Below are positions 11,046 through 23,879 of a stretch of 64,000 bases of DNA, piece after piece. The position numbers were made by a program, and so were the translations under genes. The stretch lies in assembly GCA_007449985.2 (NCBI GenBank), contig VIIQ02000025.1:124001-188000 (forward strand), given 5' to 3'. Positions within the stretch are counted from its first letter, which is position 1; each line of letters begins with the position of its first letter. Below the pieces are notes generated by a model. It ran no database searches and was not told the DNA's origin. It saw nothing but the letters and a program-made list of their open reading frames with translations. This stretch comes from Desmodesmus armatus (Eukaryota; Chlorophyta; Chlorophyceae; Sphaeropleales; Scenedesmaceae).

Positions 11046-14000
11046 CTACTTGTCCCTATGGTCCATTGCAACGGCAGTGGTAGGGTCCACCATGACACGC
11101 CCGGCACCCCTCGACCACAACGTCCGCAGGTCAACTTTCTGAAGCACTGGGACGCCAGGGGGAGGGGGTACCTCTGCGGCGATGTGTATACTGCTGGCTG
11201 CTGCTGCTGCTTGGCTGCTTAGGCCTGTGGGTGCACCGGGATGGGGCAGTGGGGCCATTGCCTTCATGCCTGGGAAGCAGAGGGCCATGCCTGTGTTGCA
11301 CACAACAGCAGACAGAGCGGAAGGCGATCGTAAGATGCAGGGGGAGGGCGTTGGGGGAAGTGCTTGCAGAACAAGGTAAGGCAAGCCGGGAAATACGAAG
11401 TTATGCATACAGAGAGGTGCTGTCAACCCACCCGACTGCAAGCAATCATGGTGCCCCACTCAGTGACGAAAGGGCCTCATTGGCAAAAAAAGGCAAACTA
11501 CCTAAACCTTGTTTGAACCCTGTATCAACACCCCCCTCACTCAGTGGGGCTCACCTGCAGGGTGGTAGTACCCGGGTAGGCCCCCTGCCCCCGGCAGCTC
11601 CGGTGACACCCTGGTGGTCCCATGCCTGTGCATCACCACCTGCTGACCCCCTCCCCCCAGCACCGCAGCACCAGCCAGTGGCGGCACCAGCATCGGCTGA
11701 ACCTCTGCAACTGCCACTAGGTGAGGGTCTGTGACCCCTGCATGCTGCTGCTGCTGCTGCTGCTGCTGCACACCCCCTGTGTACATTGATGCAGCCCTCC
11801 AGGGGCCCATCAGCGCTGGACTGTGCTGCTGCTGCTGCACAGGACCCACCCCACCACCCCCTGATAGCGACGCCCGGCCGACTGCTGCTGCTGCTGACAC
11901 CCCTGCAGTGAAACCACCACCACCACCTGCTGCTGCAGCAGCAGCAGCAGCACAGGGATCTACCCCAGCAGCTGCACCCCCGCTGCTGTGGCCAGGTGGG
12001 GGTAGCGTGTGACCGTAGCTGCTGCTGCTGTTGAGTATGCTAGCTTGGGTGCCAGCCCCCGAGCCCCTGAAAGCTAGGCGGGACTGTGTGGCTGATGCAG
12101 CCATGGCCCCGCCACCCTGAGTGACTGCATCCAGCAGGGGCTGTGAGGGGTCACTCTCACGCGCGTGGGGGAGCTTGTGAGGCCCTGCTGACAGGCAGGC
12201 AGACAGACAGCAGACAGCGGATATGGTCAGGCATGTGGGGGGGAGGGGGGCAGTGTTGGCATAGGGATGCACGCGCTGCATCAGCTATCCTGCACAGTGG
12301 GCCAATGCAGGGTCTGTGACCCCGCCTGCATTCCCCAACCACATTCACCCCCCCCCTCCCCGGGTCTTCGTCCCTACCATAGACCATCTATCATTTGCCA
12401 AGCTTCCAAGCTCCCTAAGCTTGCTTAAACCGCAAGTGATGTAGGAGGCCCGCTGTGTGCCCCCCCCCCCTCGGCTGTGACAATCGCAAGGCCCACACAG
12501 CCATATCCCACCTGAGCTGATGGCCAGCCTGCTGCGCATTGAGGGCTGCCTCGCCAGCCTGTCCCTGCTGCTGCTGCCACTGCTGCTGGATGTCTTCTGG
12601 TGGTACAGGGCACTGAAGGCCACAGCAACACCCAGCCTGCAACATGCAACACACAACACCATGCAACGTGTCTGTCAGTGGCACAAAACTCAATCAATGC
12701 AGCCTTTGAGCATTGGAGTGGGCCTAGCTTTGAGCTCAAGATGTCACAACACTCACTACTGGACGGTTCACTGCACTGCACACACGCAAACCCCCAAGCC
12801 CTCTGTATGCATTGCACAGTGGAGGCAGCCAACCGACACCCGCCCCCTGCCGCCCTCCCCCTTGCAGCTGCCAGCCCCCCCCCCCCTCCTCGGGTGCGCA
12901 CGCTCACCACTGCAGTGCGCTGAGGCTGTGTTTGAACAGCAGCGTTGACAGCAGCACGCTCACACACTGCCTGCTGGTCATCATCAGCGCAAAGCTCAGG
13001 GCGCCGTGACGCTGCAGCACACTGCTGATGCACACCTGCAGGGCAAGGGGGGGGGTGCAGAGATGGGGTGCGTTTGGGTAAGGTATGTGTGGTGTGGTGG
13101 TGGTGGGGGGGGGGGATCTGGTGGTAGGTGCACCTATGAATGTAACAGTGAGCTAGACACTGCAAGGAAGTGCCGTTTCCAATTCTGCTGCCACAGGTGC
13201 TCGTTGACACAGTTCCTCTGTCCACCCCCTGGCTAAATGCATATCTGCGCACCAAGTACCCCGCCTCCCTCACCACCATCCACCCACCTGTATGACAGTA
13301 CTAGCCAGGCTTAAAGTCACCACAGCTGCTGCGTCAATACTCCTGTGCCCACCCACTGGCTACGTGCATGTTTGTGCACTTCAGACCCCACCTCCTTCAC
13401 CACCATCCACCCACCTGTATGACAGTACTAGCCAGGCTGAGGGTGACCACAGCTGCTGCTGCGTCAGGGTGTCGCCCCAGGAACGCCAGTGCGTGCAACA
13501 GCTGTCCACTAGCCACTGTTGCCCCCAGGCTGTAGAGTGTGCTGAAGGCTGTGGTGTACAGCAGCTGCTCACGAACAGGGGTGGCGTGTGTCTTGAACAG
13601 CACCTGCAGCAGCAGCACAGTGACAGGACAGCGGGGGCAGTAAAAGCAGCAGAAGCAGGGGTAGCCCCAGTAAGTCAGATGTCAGCACTCTCTTGTCAGT
13701 CAGCCGGATTTCTACACGAATATCTGCCCAAGATGTGCATCACCAACTACACTTTTGCTTCCTCCCCCCCCCCCCCCCCCTCCCCACCAGCCTTGCACCG
13801 ACCCGTGACTTGCAGCAGCAGCAGCCCCCTCTCACAGCTGACAAACAGCTTCTTTGCTGCTCGTGAACTTGAAACACACTCCCCCCCCCCCCCCGGCTGC
13901 TGTGGCATGACCCCCCCCCCTCTGCCTCAGCTGCTTCAGTCAGCACTGGGGGCGCCCCCACCCTCACACCTCCTTGTTTTGACTGGCTGCAGATCCCTCA

Positions 14001-15310
14001 ACTGCTGTCCTCACCATCACCCTTGGCTTTGATGTAATGAGCGCCCCCTTTGTGCTGCTGCCAGCCGAAACCCCTCATCCCTACCCCCTTCCCACTCCAC
14101 CCACCTCCTGTTGTGTGCTGGTCCAGCCATCAGCAGCCAGGTATGTCAGCAGCAGCACACTCCCCGCAGCATAGCTCCTCCAGCTGGCATCCTTGATGGC
14201 ACTGCCATTGGTGATGTCACCCCCCAGCACGAATATGCTGCAGCCTCCTGTGATCAGTACTGCGTGGATGTACTGCCGGGCTGAGTAGCGCTTGCCCCTG
14301 AAAAGGGTACCCCACAGGACCACGGGGAGCGCCTTGGCAGTTTTGGCCAGGGTCTGGGCAACAAAGGAGACGTACTTGAGCGCCTCGTACTGACACCTGT
14401 GGAGGAAGGGGGGGCGTTGATTGTGGTTTATATGGCAGTGGGGTGACAGCACTGCGTACGCATCTGTGCACACGTCCACCCGCCCTGGTGATAGGGTTTG
14501 ATGCCCCCCCCCCCCCCCCCGCCCAACAAATACATACCTGCTGCTACATGTGCGACACAGCCCCAATGCTTGGCCACACCAGCTGCCATTGTAAACTAAC
14601 AAAGACATGTGACATGCCACTGGCAGCCTGCTACGCAGCCATTGCCTGCAGTCACTGCTGACACACTGTTTGTCTGATGCACTGGCACACCCTTCCCCCT
14701 TCCCATTGCTTGAATGCATGCTCCGCATTCAACCCTCATCAGCCGAACCTTTCTGCTGCAAAGCCATTGGTCCCAGCCATTGCCAATTACTGTGCTTTAG
14801 CCCCTGGTAGCCACCCACACCCCCCCTCCCCACTACCTCCACTGCTGCTCCACTAACTCTCCTCGCCACAGTCTCACAGGGCCTCTGCTGCAGAGCCACT
14901 GCCACTGCCAGTGTTGACAGAGATCTTTGAAACTAGTACTACCCCAAAATACACTCGACATATCTCTACATCCACAGCACCTGCCGATCTCCTGCTGCAA
15001 AGGCTTATCAAACCTGGTTTGCCACTCACAGTGTTGACACCATGTTTGATCCGCTGACCAGGCAGTAGCTCCTCAATGGGGCCACTGGTATAAAGGTCTG
15101 ACCAGTCAACATCGAGTGGCCTATCAGCACCAGCACAGTGAGCAGCCTGTTGCTGAGCACCAGGAAGGATGAGTAGGGGAACAGCTCCTGTGCTGGACCC
15201 CAGCCACGAGTCATCACCCTCTCCTGCAGGACCCCATACAGCACCAGGGCTAGGGTGGTCAGCACAACCAGCCAGGACTCCTTGTGGAGCCATGAGAGCA
15301 GCAGCCGCAT
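11046..15310 (-). CDS. PAPST1: PAPS transporter-like (SLC35B2/UAA nucleotide-sugar transporter family) with long C-terminal tail
   Basis: Seven exons join in phase: 15310-15030, 14396-14105, 13603-13415, 13035-12908, 12636-12512, 12187-11555 and 11269-11046 (TAG stop), about 623 residues. The core carries family landmarks: CQYEALKYVSFVAQTLAKTA with KALPVVLWGT, KRYSARQYI, LAADGWTSTQQ, and HGALSFALMMTSRQCVSVLL with the split Trp codon before LGVAVAFSALYHQK. These match 3'-phosphoadenosine 5'-phosphosulfate transporters of the Golgi, which supply the sulfate donor for sulfotransferases. The first hydrophobic helix begins within 20 residues of the chosen ATG. After about residue 340 comes a Gly/Ala/Gln/Ser-rich tail of roughly 280 residues, much longer than in animal SLC35B2 (432 residues in total). 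The gene diverges from the HERC gene. Confidence 0.85.
13200..13330 (-). repeat. Tandem copy of exon 13603-13415 end plus intron
   Basis: A unit of about 126 bp spanning the exon 3 end (LSLASTVIQ and the GTGGGTGG donor) and the beginning of the next intron is repeated directly downstream. The copy at about 13288-13330 keeps the donor but has no intact acceptor, so it is presumably intronic. Confidence 0.7.
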
Positions 15311-16384
15311 GGTGCTGGGGGGTGCTGGCAGGAGGAGGAGGGTGCTGCTGCTGTGTGCTGAGCGCTGCAGGAAACCTCCTGGGGTGCTGCTGCAGCTGGG
15401 AGAGCCTGAAGCAGCCCTGCTGTGTGCTAGAGCTGGGGTAAGCTGATGGTTGGGGGTCTGTGGGTGCGTATGAAGCGCGGGGCTGGCATCTGGGAAAGCT
15501 CCTGCTTCAGCAGCTGCTCCACTTTAGGCTCTGTGGCAGCAACAGAACAGGCTGGCAGCCAGAGCGAGTGACCAGTAGCATTCAGGAACTCTATGGTATA
15601 ACATAGATGGTGGTTTCTGCGGAATTGCGACGTGCGTGCGACAATTCTTGGATGGTTCCGGCAACACAGTCAACCACGCCGATTTAAGAGCGATTGGAGA
15701 TGAACTTGTACATGTGACTGTTGATATTATCAATCAGTTCTTCGCTCAAAAAGAATCTCCGTATCCTTGGACAGTTAGTGGATGGTTGTGCTGTGCATAT
15801 GTATGTTGTGTCTCGGATAATCAAGATGCCTACTTGAGTGATTATGATGGTACTTCGTCTGTCATATGCTTGTAGCAAGCTTTGGCTGGGTTGTGAGTGT
15901 ACTGCTGCTGACGATCGGCAAACATCATCGGATCGCGTGTAATGTGTTCGTGTACATGTATACTACATTATTTGATAACGTTTGAATCCCTTGTGTGTCC
16001 CACGGCGTGGCGTGGGAAGCTTGGCATGATCTAGAGGCCTCTGCAGTGTCTGCCATGGAAGCAGAAGGAGCTCCAGGTGTGTCTGCAGCCCGTGCAGGCT
16101 CCAATTCCATTGTACAAGTTATCTGAATAGCCATCTTGAATAATAGGGCCCGCAAGAAAGCTCACCTAGAGGTTTGACGGTCATGCTATGGTGCCAGCCT
16201 GGCGGTCTCTGCTACTGCTACTGTGCATGCCAGCAACACATCTGATGCGCAGCGCAACGGAGCATCTGGTCTGCAGATGAACAAAACACTCACTCAATAG
16301 AACGGTTCAAAACCTTGTTTCCCAGACGGGTATGTGTCAACACCCCTTAGCAGCTGGTACATAGTAACCAGTAGCCGTGCCACC
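15311..16384. other. Divergent intergenic region with an AT-richer island
   Basis: This is the region between the transporter start and the HERC start, and presumably holds both promoters. Positions 15576-15960 are clearly richer in A and T than the surroundings, with few CAG/CTG runs, which suggests an inserted piece of different origin. Confidence 0.5.
15580..15875 (+). pseudogene. Possible OTU-like cysteine protease fragment in AT-richer island
   Basis: One plus-strand frame is open from about 15580 to a TAG at 15873 and encodes a segment with WYNIDGGFCGIA, then NHADLRAIGDEL and a hydrophobic helix VDIINQFF. The order Asp-Gly-x-x-Cys followed by a His-x-x-Leu-Arg helix resembles the start of OTU deubiquitinase domains, but the usual DGNC is altered and no catalytic His region is recognised. 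There is no good ATG at the beginning. It could be the remnant of an inserted element. Codon use is AT-richer than in every other gene here. Identification is tentative. Confidence 0.25.
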
Positions 16385-16801
16385 ATGCAGAGGACGGCTG
16401 GTGCAATTGATCCAGCAGACAGGGGCAGCAATAGCAGCAGCAGCAGCATCCACAACCAGGATGGTACTCTGGAAACACCCCACACCTGTGTGTGCCTGGC
16501 AAGGCGTCAATTGTGAGTGTGGTCCTTTTGTTGACGGCAGGCACTGGTGGGGATAGTCAGGCGCCTTCTCCTGTACCCTCTACCTCACATTTTGCAGCGG
16601 CAGCAATAGCAGCAGGTCCCGCAGCAGCAGCAGCAGCAGCAGCAGCAGAGGTCGCTGGGGATGTTGACATGACGCACGCTCCAGCTGATGATGATGCCCC
16701 TGATGCAGCAGCGGGCAGCACCCCAGCAGCAGCAGCAGCAGCAGCAGGTGCAGGCACAGCTGGTACCCAGCCATGGGCCTCACCTGAGGTCCCATCAGAC
16801 C

Positions 16802-16834
<33 letters not shown>

Positions 16835-17331
16835 TGGCCGCCACCCCCTCCCGCAGCCCCAGCCTAGCATTGGACCTGTCAGACCTTCCCTCAGCTGCAG
16901 AGGGGGCATCAGCAGCAGCAGCAGCAGCAGCGGCGGCACTGCCGCCCCGCCCGTCTGTGTCGCGGCATGATTCGCTGCTGCTGGGTCGGTCTGGCTCCCT
17001 GGCGCTGCTGACACCACAGCGACCTAGCGTGGCACTGTGGGGGTGGGGGCGCAACGACTGTGGTGAGGAGGGGGGGTATGGCCCCGGGGAGAGGGGGGGG
17101 GATGTGAGCTTTGCTTTGCAAGGTGGGGGGCCAACAAGAGGGGGTTGATGGACACTTGTCAGCTCCAAGCTACCTACTACAGTGCTGTGCTGTGCTGTAG
17201 CCTGCGCCTGCGTGTGAAAACACTTTGCCGTTGCTGTCGTCGCTGCAGGTCAGCTGGGCTCTCCACCACAGCAAGGCTCAGACACCTGCACCCTCTGCAG
17301 CAGCAGCAGCAGCAGCACCAACACCTCACCC

Positions 17332-17370
<39 letters not shown>

Positions 17371-17844
17371 GGGCCCCGGGTATCATTGCCCGCCCCACCC
17401 GCCTGTCAGCCCTAGACAGCAAGGCCGTGGTTGCTGCAGCAGCATCACTCTTCAACACAGCAGTGCTGACCGCTGATGGGGAGCTGAGCATGCTGGGCAG
17501 CAATGACAGCGGACTGCTCGCACGGCGGCCACAGCAGCAGCAGCAGCAGCAGCAGCAGGGGGTTGAGGAGGGTGAGGATGTGAGCTGGCAGCCTGTGCGT
17601 GTGGGCGCCCTTGAGATGCACCCTCTGGCGTGTGTGGCACTGGGGGGCAGCCACGCACTGGCAGCAACACAGCAGGTGGGGGTGGGGGTGGGTGACAGGT
17701 CCGGTGATGTAGCACAGGGGGGCATTTTCCCACCCGCAAACTGTGCTCGCTGTGCAGGAACTTTTGCTGAAAATGTCCAATCATGGATACGGCATAATTG
17801 ATATCGCGCCCCTGCCATGGATCTGCTCCCTTCTTGATGTGCAT

Positions 17845-17886
<42 letters not shown>

Positions 17887-18228
17887 TGTCTGCAGGGTCT
17901 GCTGGCCTCCTGGGGTGAGAATGACAGCGGCCAGCTGGGCATTGGCACCACCAGCAGCAAACCACAGCACACACCCAAACTCCTACGCAGCAGCAGCAGC
18001 AGTATGCGGAGCTACTTTGTGCGGTGTGCAGCGGGGGGTAACTTCGGTGTTGCCATCAACAGCAGCGGCAGGTGCTTTACCTGGGGACAGGTGGGTGCCT
18101 TGCTGTCAGGACAGGGCCGCACGTCTGCAGGTCTCTTTTTCTGTTCAATGACCTCAGTGGCTACACGAATACTCCCGGTGCTTTGCTTTACTGCCGCATG
18201 ACTGTTGCCTGCATGTCTGCTCATTGCA

Positions 18229-18277
<49 letters not shown>

Positions 18278-19888
18278 AGGGTGACCATGGTGTGTTGGGC
18301 CTAGGCAGTGAGTCACCCCCCTACAGCAGCATACCCCAGGAGCTGCCAGGCCTGTGGGAGGTGGCAGTCACTCAGGTGGGGGTGGTTTTTTCTGGGGGGA
18401 GGGGGGGGGAGGGAGAGGGGGGCTGGGGGGAATGGAGGGCAGACACTGCTGATGCTTGTGGTTTTGCTGCTGTGGTTTCCAAGGGGGTGAAGGGGGGGGG
18501 CACGGGTGCTTCTCGCTCACCAACACAGTAGAGCTGACTGCTGTTGCTGCTGCTGCTGCTGTGGTGCTGTTGTTGTGGCTGTGTTGTTTGCATGTGTGTC
18601 TGTGTTGTAGGTTGCTGCTGGTGAGGCGCATGTTGCTGTGCTGACTGCTGGTGGTGACGTGTTCAGCTGGGGGCGGGGGCGGCATGGTGCCCTGGGACAT
18701 GGAGACTTTGAAGATCAGGCAGCACCTAGACACGTGAGTGAGTGAGGGGTGGGTAGTATGGGTGTGTTTGCACTTGCCCTTGCATGTGTGAGTGCCTGTA
18801 CTACTTCAGCGGCTGAAAACGGAGGGTGATGGATGTGTATGTGTCCAAGACATGTTTGTGCATCTGTATGGTGCAGTAACTCCATTCCCCCTTCGCTCTT
18901 CTCGCTCCCATTCGGCCAGAGGCACTCACTCTGACTGCATCACTGTATCCGCCATGGCCGCCTTTTGATGGTTTGCACTCACAGGTCAAGTCTGTGTCCA
19001 GCATAAGCAGTGTGGTGGCAGGAGACCAACACACCCTCCTCTTGTCAGCACCCGCCAACAGCAGCAGCTGCTGCAGCAGCAGCAGTACGGTAGTGCACGC
19101 ATGTGGGCGGGGTACCTTCGGTGCCACAGGCCTAGGCACAACTGACTCAGCGTGCCTCTCAAGGTTCACCACAGTGCACTGACAATGTGCATTTTTGTTT
19201 TCCCCTTCCTCTCCCCCCACACCTTGTCTCCTGGCCTCCAACATCCCCTCCCCCCAAATGCACGCAGGTCAAGTCTGTTTCCAGCATAGGTAGCGTGGTG
19301 GCAGGAGACCAACACACCCTCCTCCTCTCAACAACCACCACCAGCAGCAGCAGCAGCAGTACAGTAGTGCATGCATGTGGGCGAGGTACATTCGGTGCCA
19401 CATGCCTAGGTACTACTGACTCTGTGTGTCGCCCCAGCCCCATCCAGGCACTGGCAGGTAAAGCAGTAGTGCAGATAGCAGCAGGGCGCCAGCACAGCCT
19501 AGCACTTACTGCTACAGGGGACATATGGACGTGGGGGGCAGGGGAGCTGGGGCAACTGGGGTTGGGCTGTAGCGGCGGCTGTAGCAGCAGCACCACCAGC
19601 AGCAGCAGCCGGTCTGTAACCCACCCCCAGCAGCGACATAAGGAAGAGGGTGAGGGCGGGGACGTTCCCATGAGTGATGCAGCAATTGGGTCAGCAGTGA
19701 CAGCAGCAGTAGCAGCAGCAGCAGCAGAAGGGGTATGGCGGCTGCCCAAGGCCCAGCTGTCCCCCCGGCGGCTGCAGTGTTTGCCGTGGCCGCGTCAGTG
19801 CCCTGTGCTGTTTGTGTGTGCGGGGGGAGACAGCAACCTGGTGCTGGTGGACATGGCACCTGCTGCTGCTGCTGCTGTGGGGGCAGGA

Positions 19889-19923
<35 letters not shown>

Positions 19924-20022
19924 AGCTGTCAATCGAGCCAGCCTTGACATCATTGTTGAGGACACAACAGCACCAGGTGCGGTGGGAATGGAGGTGGATG
20001 GTGTAGACAGCACCAGTCGCAC

Positions 20023-20063
<41 letters not shown>

Positions 20064-20499
20064 TGCCAGCAGTGCTGTGTGGGCCTCAGGCAGACAGGCC
20101 AGCAGGGTCAATGTTCCTGCCGGTTCCTCCCCCACCCCTCCTCACCCTCGCTAAGGCAGCAGCAGCAGCAGAAGCAGCAGCAGAGCGCCTGGCAGCAGGG
20201 GTCACCAGCCCAGACCCTGACTTCAGAGCAGCAGCGGCAGCAGCAGCAGCAAAGGCGGCGGCTGAGGGCGGCGGCGCTGCTGCTGCTGCTGCTGCTCGCC
20301 ATGCTGCTGCAGCAGCACACGACCAGCAGATGCACGCGCACATTCCCACCACCAGCAGCAGCAGCAGCAGTAGGGGGGTTCAAGTTACACCGCCGTCTGC
20401 TGTTGTGGTAGATTTGACTCATGCGGTGCTGGATACTTTCAGCTCCCCGGGGCTGCTGCTGCAGCTGTTCAGGGCAACCCCTCAGCAGCAGCAGCAGCG

Positions 20500-20530
<31 letters not shown>

Positions 20531-23500
20531 GGGCGCAAGCAAATCCGTTTGCTGCATCATGAGCTGGACCTTGATGCAGTTGACTCAACATACAGCCTGC
20601 TGCTCAGAAGCTACAGGTAGGCTGATGGGTGTGCAGTTTTGAACATATGGCATACATGCGAGTCACATGCCATCATTTCTATACGCACAAACAATGCTGG
20701 TGTTTTGGCGAGGGGGGGGAGGGGGGCTCTTTTGTGCCAGGGAGGTGGAAACGGGTGTCCAAATTGGTTGGCCAGCAGGGGGTCTTGTATGGTGTTTGAG
20801 CCCTGGCAAGGTTTCAGGGTATGGCGCCCCATTCAGAGGCCCAACTCAGCCCCCTTCTCTCGCTCCTACTTGCGCTGCTGCTGCTGCCGGCTGCTGTCAC
20901 TGGTGATGTTTCCCGTTTGCTGCTGCTGCTGCTGTCACTGCTGTCCAGGCGTGAGGTTGTGTCAGCGCTTGGTGCTGCTGCCCTGAGGTTGATAGGTGAG
21001 CTGCCCACCTCTGCCTCCTGGTCCAGTGGCAGCAGCCCTGATGTGGTCAGACTCATACTGATACTCATGCAGGTGAGGAGGGGGGGGGGGGGCTGTCCTG
21101 CCGCACTGAGGCACAAACACGGTGTTTGTTTTGGTTGGGAAGGAGTGACAGTGACTTGTTCACACGGCTGATCATTGCGCCCTAAACCCTAGAGCTGAGA
21201 AGGTGGTGGTCGGTGGGGGTTACCCGCTACTATACTGTCTTGGCTGCAAGACCCCACCGGGTCAGTTCACATGACGTGCTGTTGCTGGGGGTCATTCATT
21301 GCTCAAATATTTTCACCTGCAAATCCTGATCCTGATCCTGATTTTGCATCTCCCCCCCCCCCCCTCTCCTTACTCCGTTGTTTCTGCAACCTTCGATGCA
21401 GTGTCCCCTTGCTTCTGACACCTATGGCCTGGGTGCCTCCCTGCTTGGTGGTTTGACAGTGTTGGTGCTGAAGCTGAACCGTGGCAGCCTCACGCTGCTG
21501 ATGGACTGGCTGGGGCAGCTGAGGCCTGAGGTACTGGCAGCACGCATCGTCAGGTGGGCCCGGGGGGGGGGGGGTGAGCGCGGGGGCGGGGGGGGGGGGG
21601 TGTCCTAACCGTGCAGATATTCGGGCAGGTTGCAACAGTGTGTGTAGTGAAAACCGTTTAGGAGAACATGGGTTCATCAATTGTTGGCATGCGGTGCTGG
21701 GAGCTTGACATTGGCTAAGTTGTTGCCTTACACAGGGACCCCACCCGGGCGGGGGGGGGGGGGGGGGCTGACGTTATATGATGGTGTCAACACAGCGGTT
21801 GCTACGCCCCACTAAGCCCCTTGCATAGGCAGAGGGGAGCAGATAGTTGTGACTCACCTGACCAGTGTTCCACATGGCAAGCGGCACTTGTGTTGTTTGG
21901 CAACAGCATTTGCAGATCGGTTCTGCTCATGTGCTGTAGAATATGCATGCACTTCTGCCCTTGACGCCCTGTATTGTGGTGCACCCCTCCCCCTGATGTG
22001 CATATGCATGCAGGCCTGTGCAGGCGCTCATAACTCGGTTGTGCAAAGATGCAGCAGCAGCAGCTGTGGAGCAGCAGCAGCAGCTGCCCCCCAACGCCCC
22101 ACGGCCCCCGCCCCTGGGCCTGGGTGCCAGCCGGGGTGATGTGCTGCTGCTGGCTAGACTGATGGACGTGCTGCACACAGCTAATGTTCAGGTCAGCGGG
22201 GGGGGGGGGGCATGTGGGTGTGCCTAGGTAACACACTGCAGTGTGACCACCCAGCTTCTAGTACCTGGTCAGAGCAAAAATTGCTTTGGTGCACTGCACT
22301 GGCTTGAGACGTAGTTTGGCAGCTGCACTCTCTGTTTCTGACACAACTTCCCCTTGTCCCCCCCCCCTCACCCCCCCTGCCCCCCCCTCACAGGCTGGTG
22401 AGTTGATACCGTTCAGTGAGTTTGCCAGTGGGCCCCTGAGCGCCACTGCCAGCCTGCAGGAGGAGTACTACCGCTGGCTGCAGGGGGGAGCTTACAGGTG
22501 TGTAAAGGGGGGGGGGGGGGCTGTGTGCGTGTGCGTGTGTGTGTGTGGGGGGGGGGGGGGGCTGTGTGGGAGGGGGGGGGGGTGAAAGGGATTGATTGGG
22601 CGCTCTCACCCTAGGAGGGCTTGCCTTACCGAAGCAGTACCTTGTGTCCAATGTCCAACATGTAATTCAGTTGCTGTGGCAAGCTTGACACCGCACTGTC
22701 CAGAACCAGACAGTGATTGCCAGTTTCCCAGCAGCCTGTGTATGTCTTCTTGACCCGTCATCACACACTGTGGAGACCCACTCACCTCTTTGACCTTCAG
22801 TCTCTGCCCCCCTCCCCCCCCTCCCCCCCCGCCTCTCCAATGTGTTCCCCAGGCTTCAGTTCCAGGCCTTCCAGGCAGCAGCTCACCGGGCCATGTCAGC
22901 AGCAGCAGCAGGCACCCTGCAGCCCATCACAATACCCCAGCACCACCACCCCCAGCAGCAGCAACAGCAGCGGCAGCAGCAGCAGCAGCAGCAGGGGTCA
23001 GACCACACCCCTGCTACCACCCCCCAGCACTCACCCCACAAGGCCACCCCCGGCAGCAGCAGCAGTAGTCCCAGCAGCAGCAGTAGAGTGCGGCGGCTGA
23101 GTCATGTTAATGCTGCTGCTACTGCTGCTGCATCCCCAGGGGGTGGGGGTGGGAGGGAGTTGGTGTTGGAGGGTGTTACCCCTGGGGGGTGTATAGACAG
23201 CTTGTGTGAGGCACCATTCCTGCTGACAACTGAAGCCAAGAGCAACATATTGAGGGTAAGGCGGTAGTGGAGGGTGCCATAGTGATGTGTAAGGGACCGG
23301 GGGGGGGGGGTGATCATGGGGGGCAAAGGGTTGGGAACGACACCTTCATATCAGGGTGGTGGAGGGAGGGGTTTGGTGTTGCAGGGAATGACACCTGGGG
23401 GTCCATAGACAGCTCGTGTGAGGCACCGTTCCTGCTGACTACGGAGGCAAAGAGCAACATATTGAGGGTGCGTGCGGCCTGAGTGTTGCTCTGCCTTCAT

Positions 23501-23810
23501 CAAATTCATTATGTGTTTGTGTGTGTGCGTGTGTGTGTGGGGGGGGGGTGAGGGGGGACAGAGGGAGGAGAGGGCACTACTGGTTTCAAGCGGGGCGGTG
23601 TGGGTATTTTGGTGCGCTATGCCAAACTGATGCAGGTTTCCATCTCTGAAAGCTTCAAACTGCCAAGCTGTGCCACTCAGCAATGTTGCTTTCTGTCCTG
23701 TCCCTGTATGCACTGTAGGGTGAGGCGTCCCTCCAGCAGCAGCATGTGGTTCATGAGAGTGCCATAGCAGCAATACTGCAGGGGCTGCCACCAGGGGTGG
23801 AGACAGACAC

Positions 23811-23879
<69 letters not shown>

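Noticed and set aside
16557..17168. Minus-strand Ala/Cys-rich open frames opposite the HERC N-terminal exons
   Set aside because: They mirror the CAG-rich coding strand; the plus strand has RCC1 motifs and consistent splice phases.
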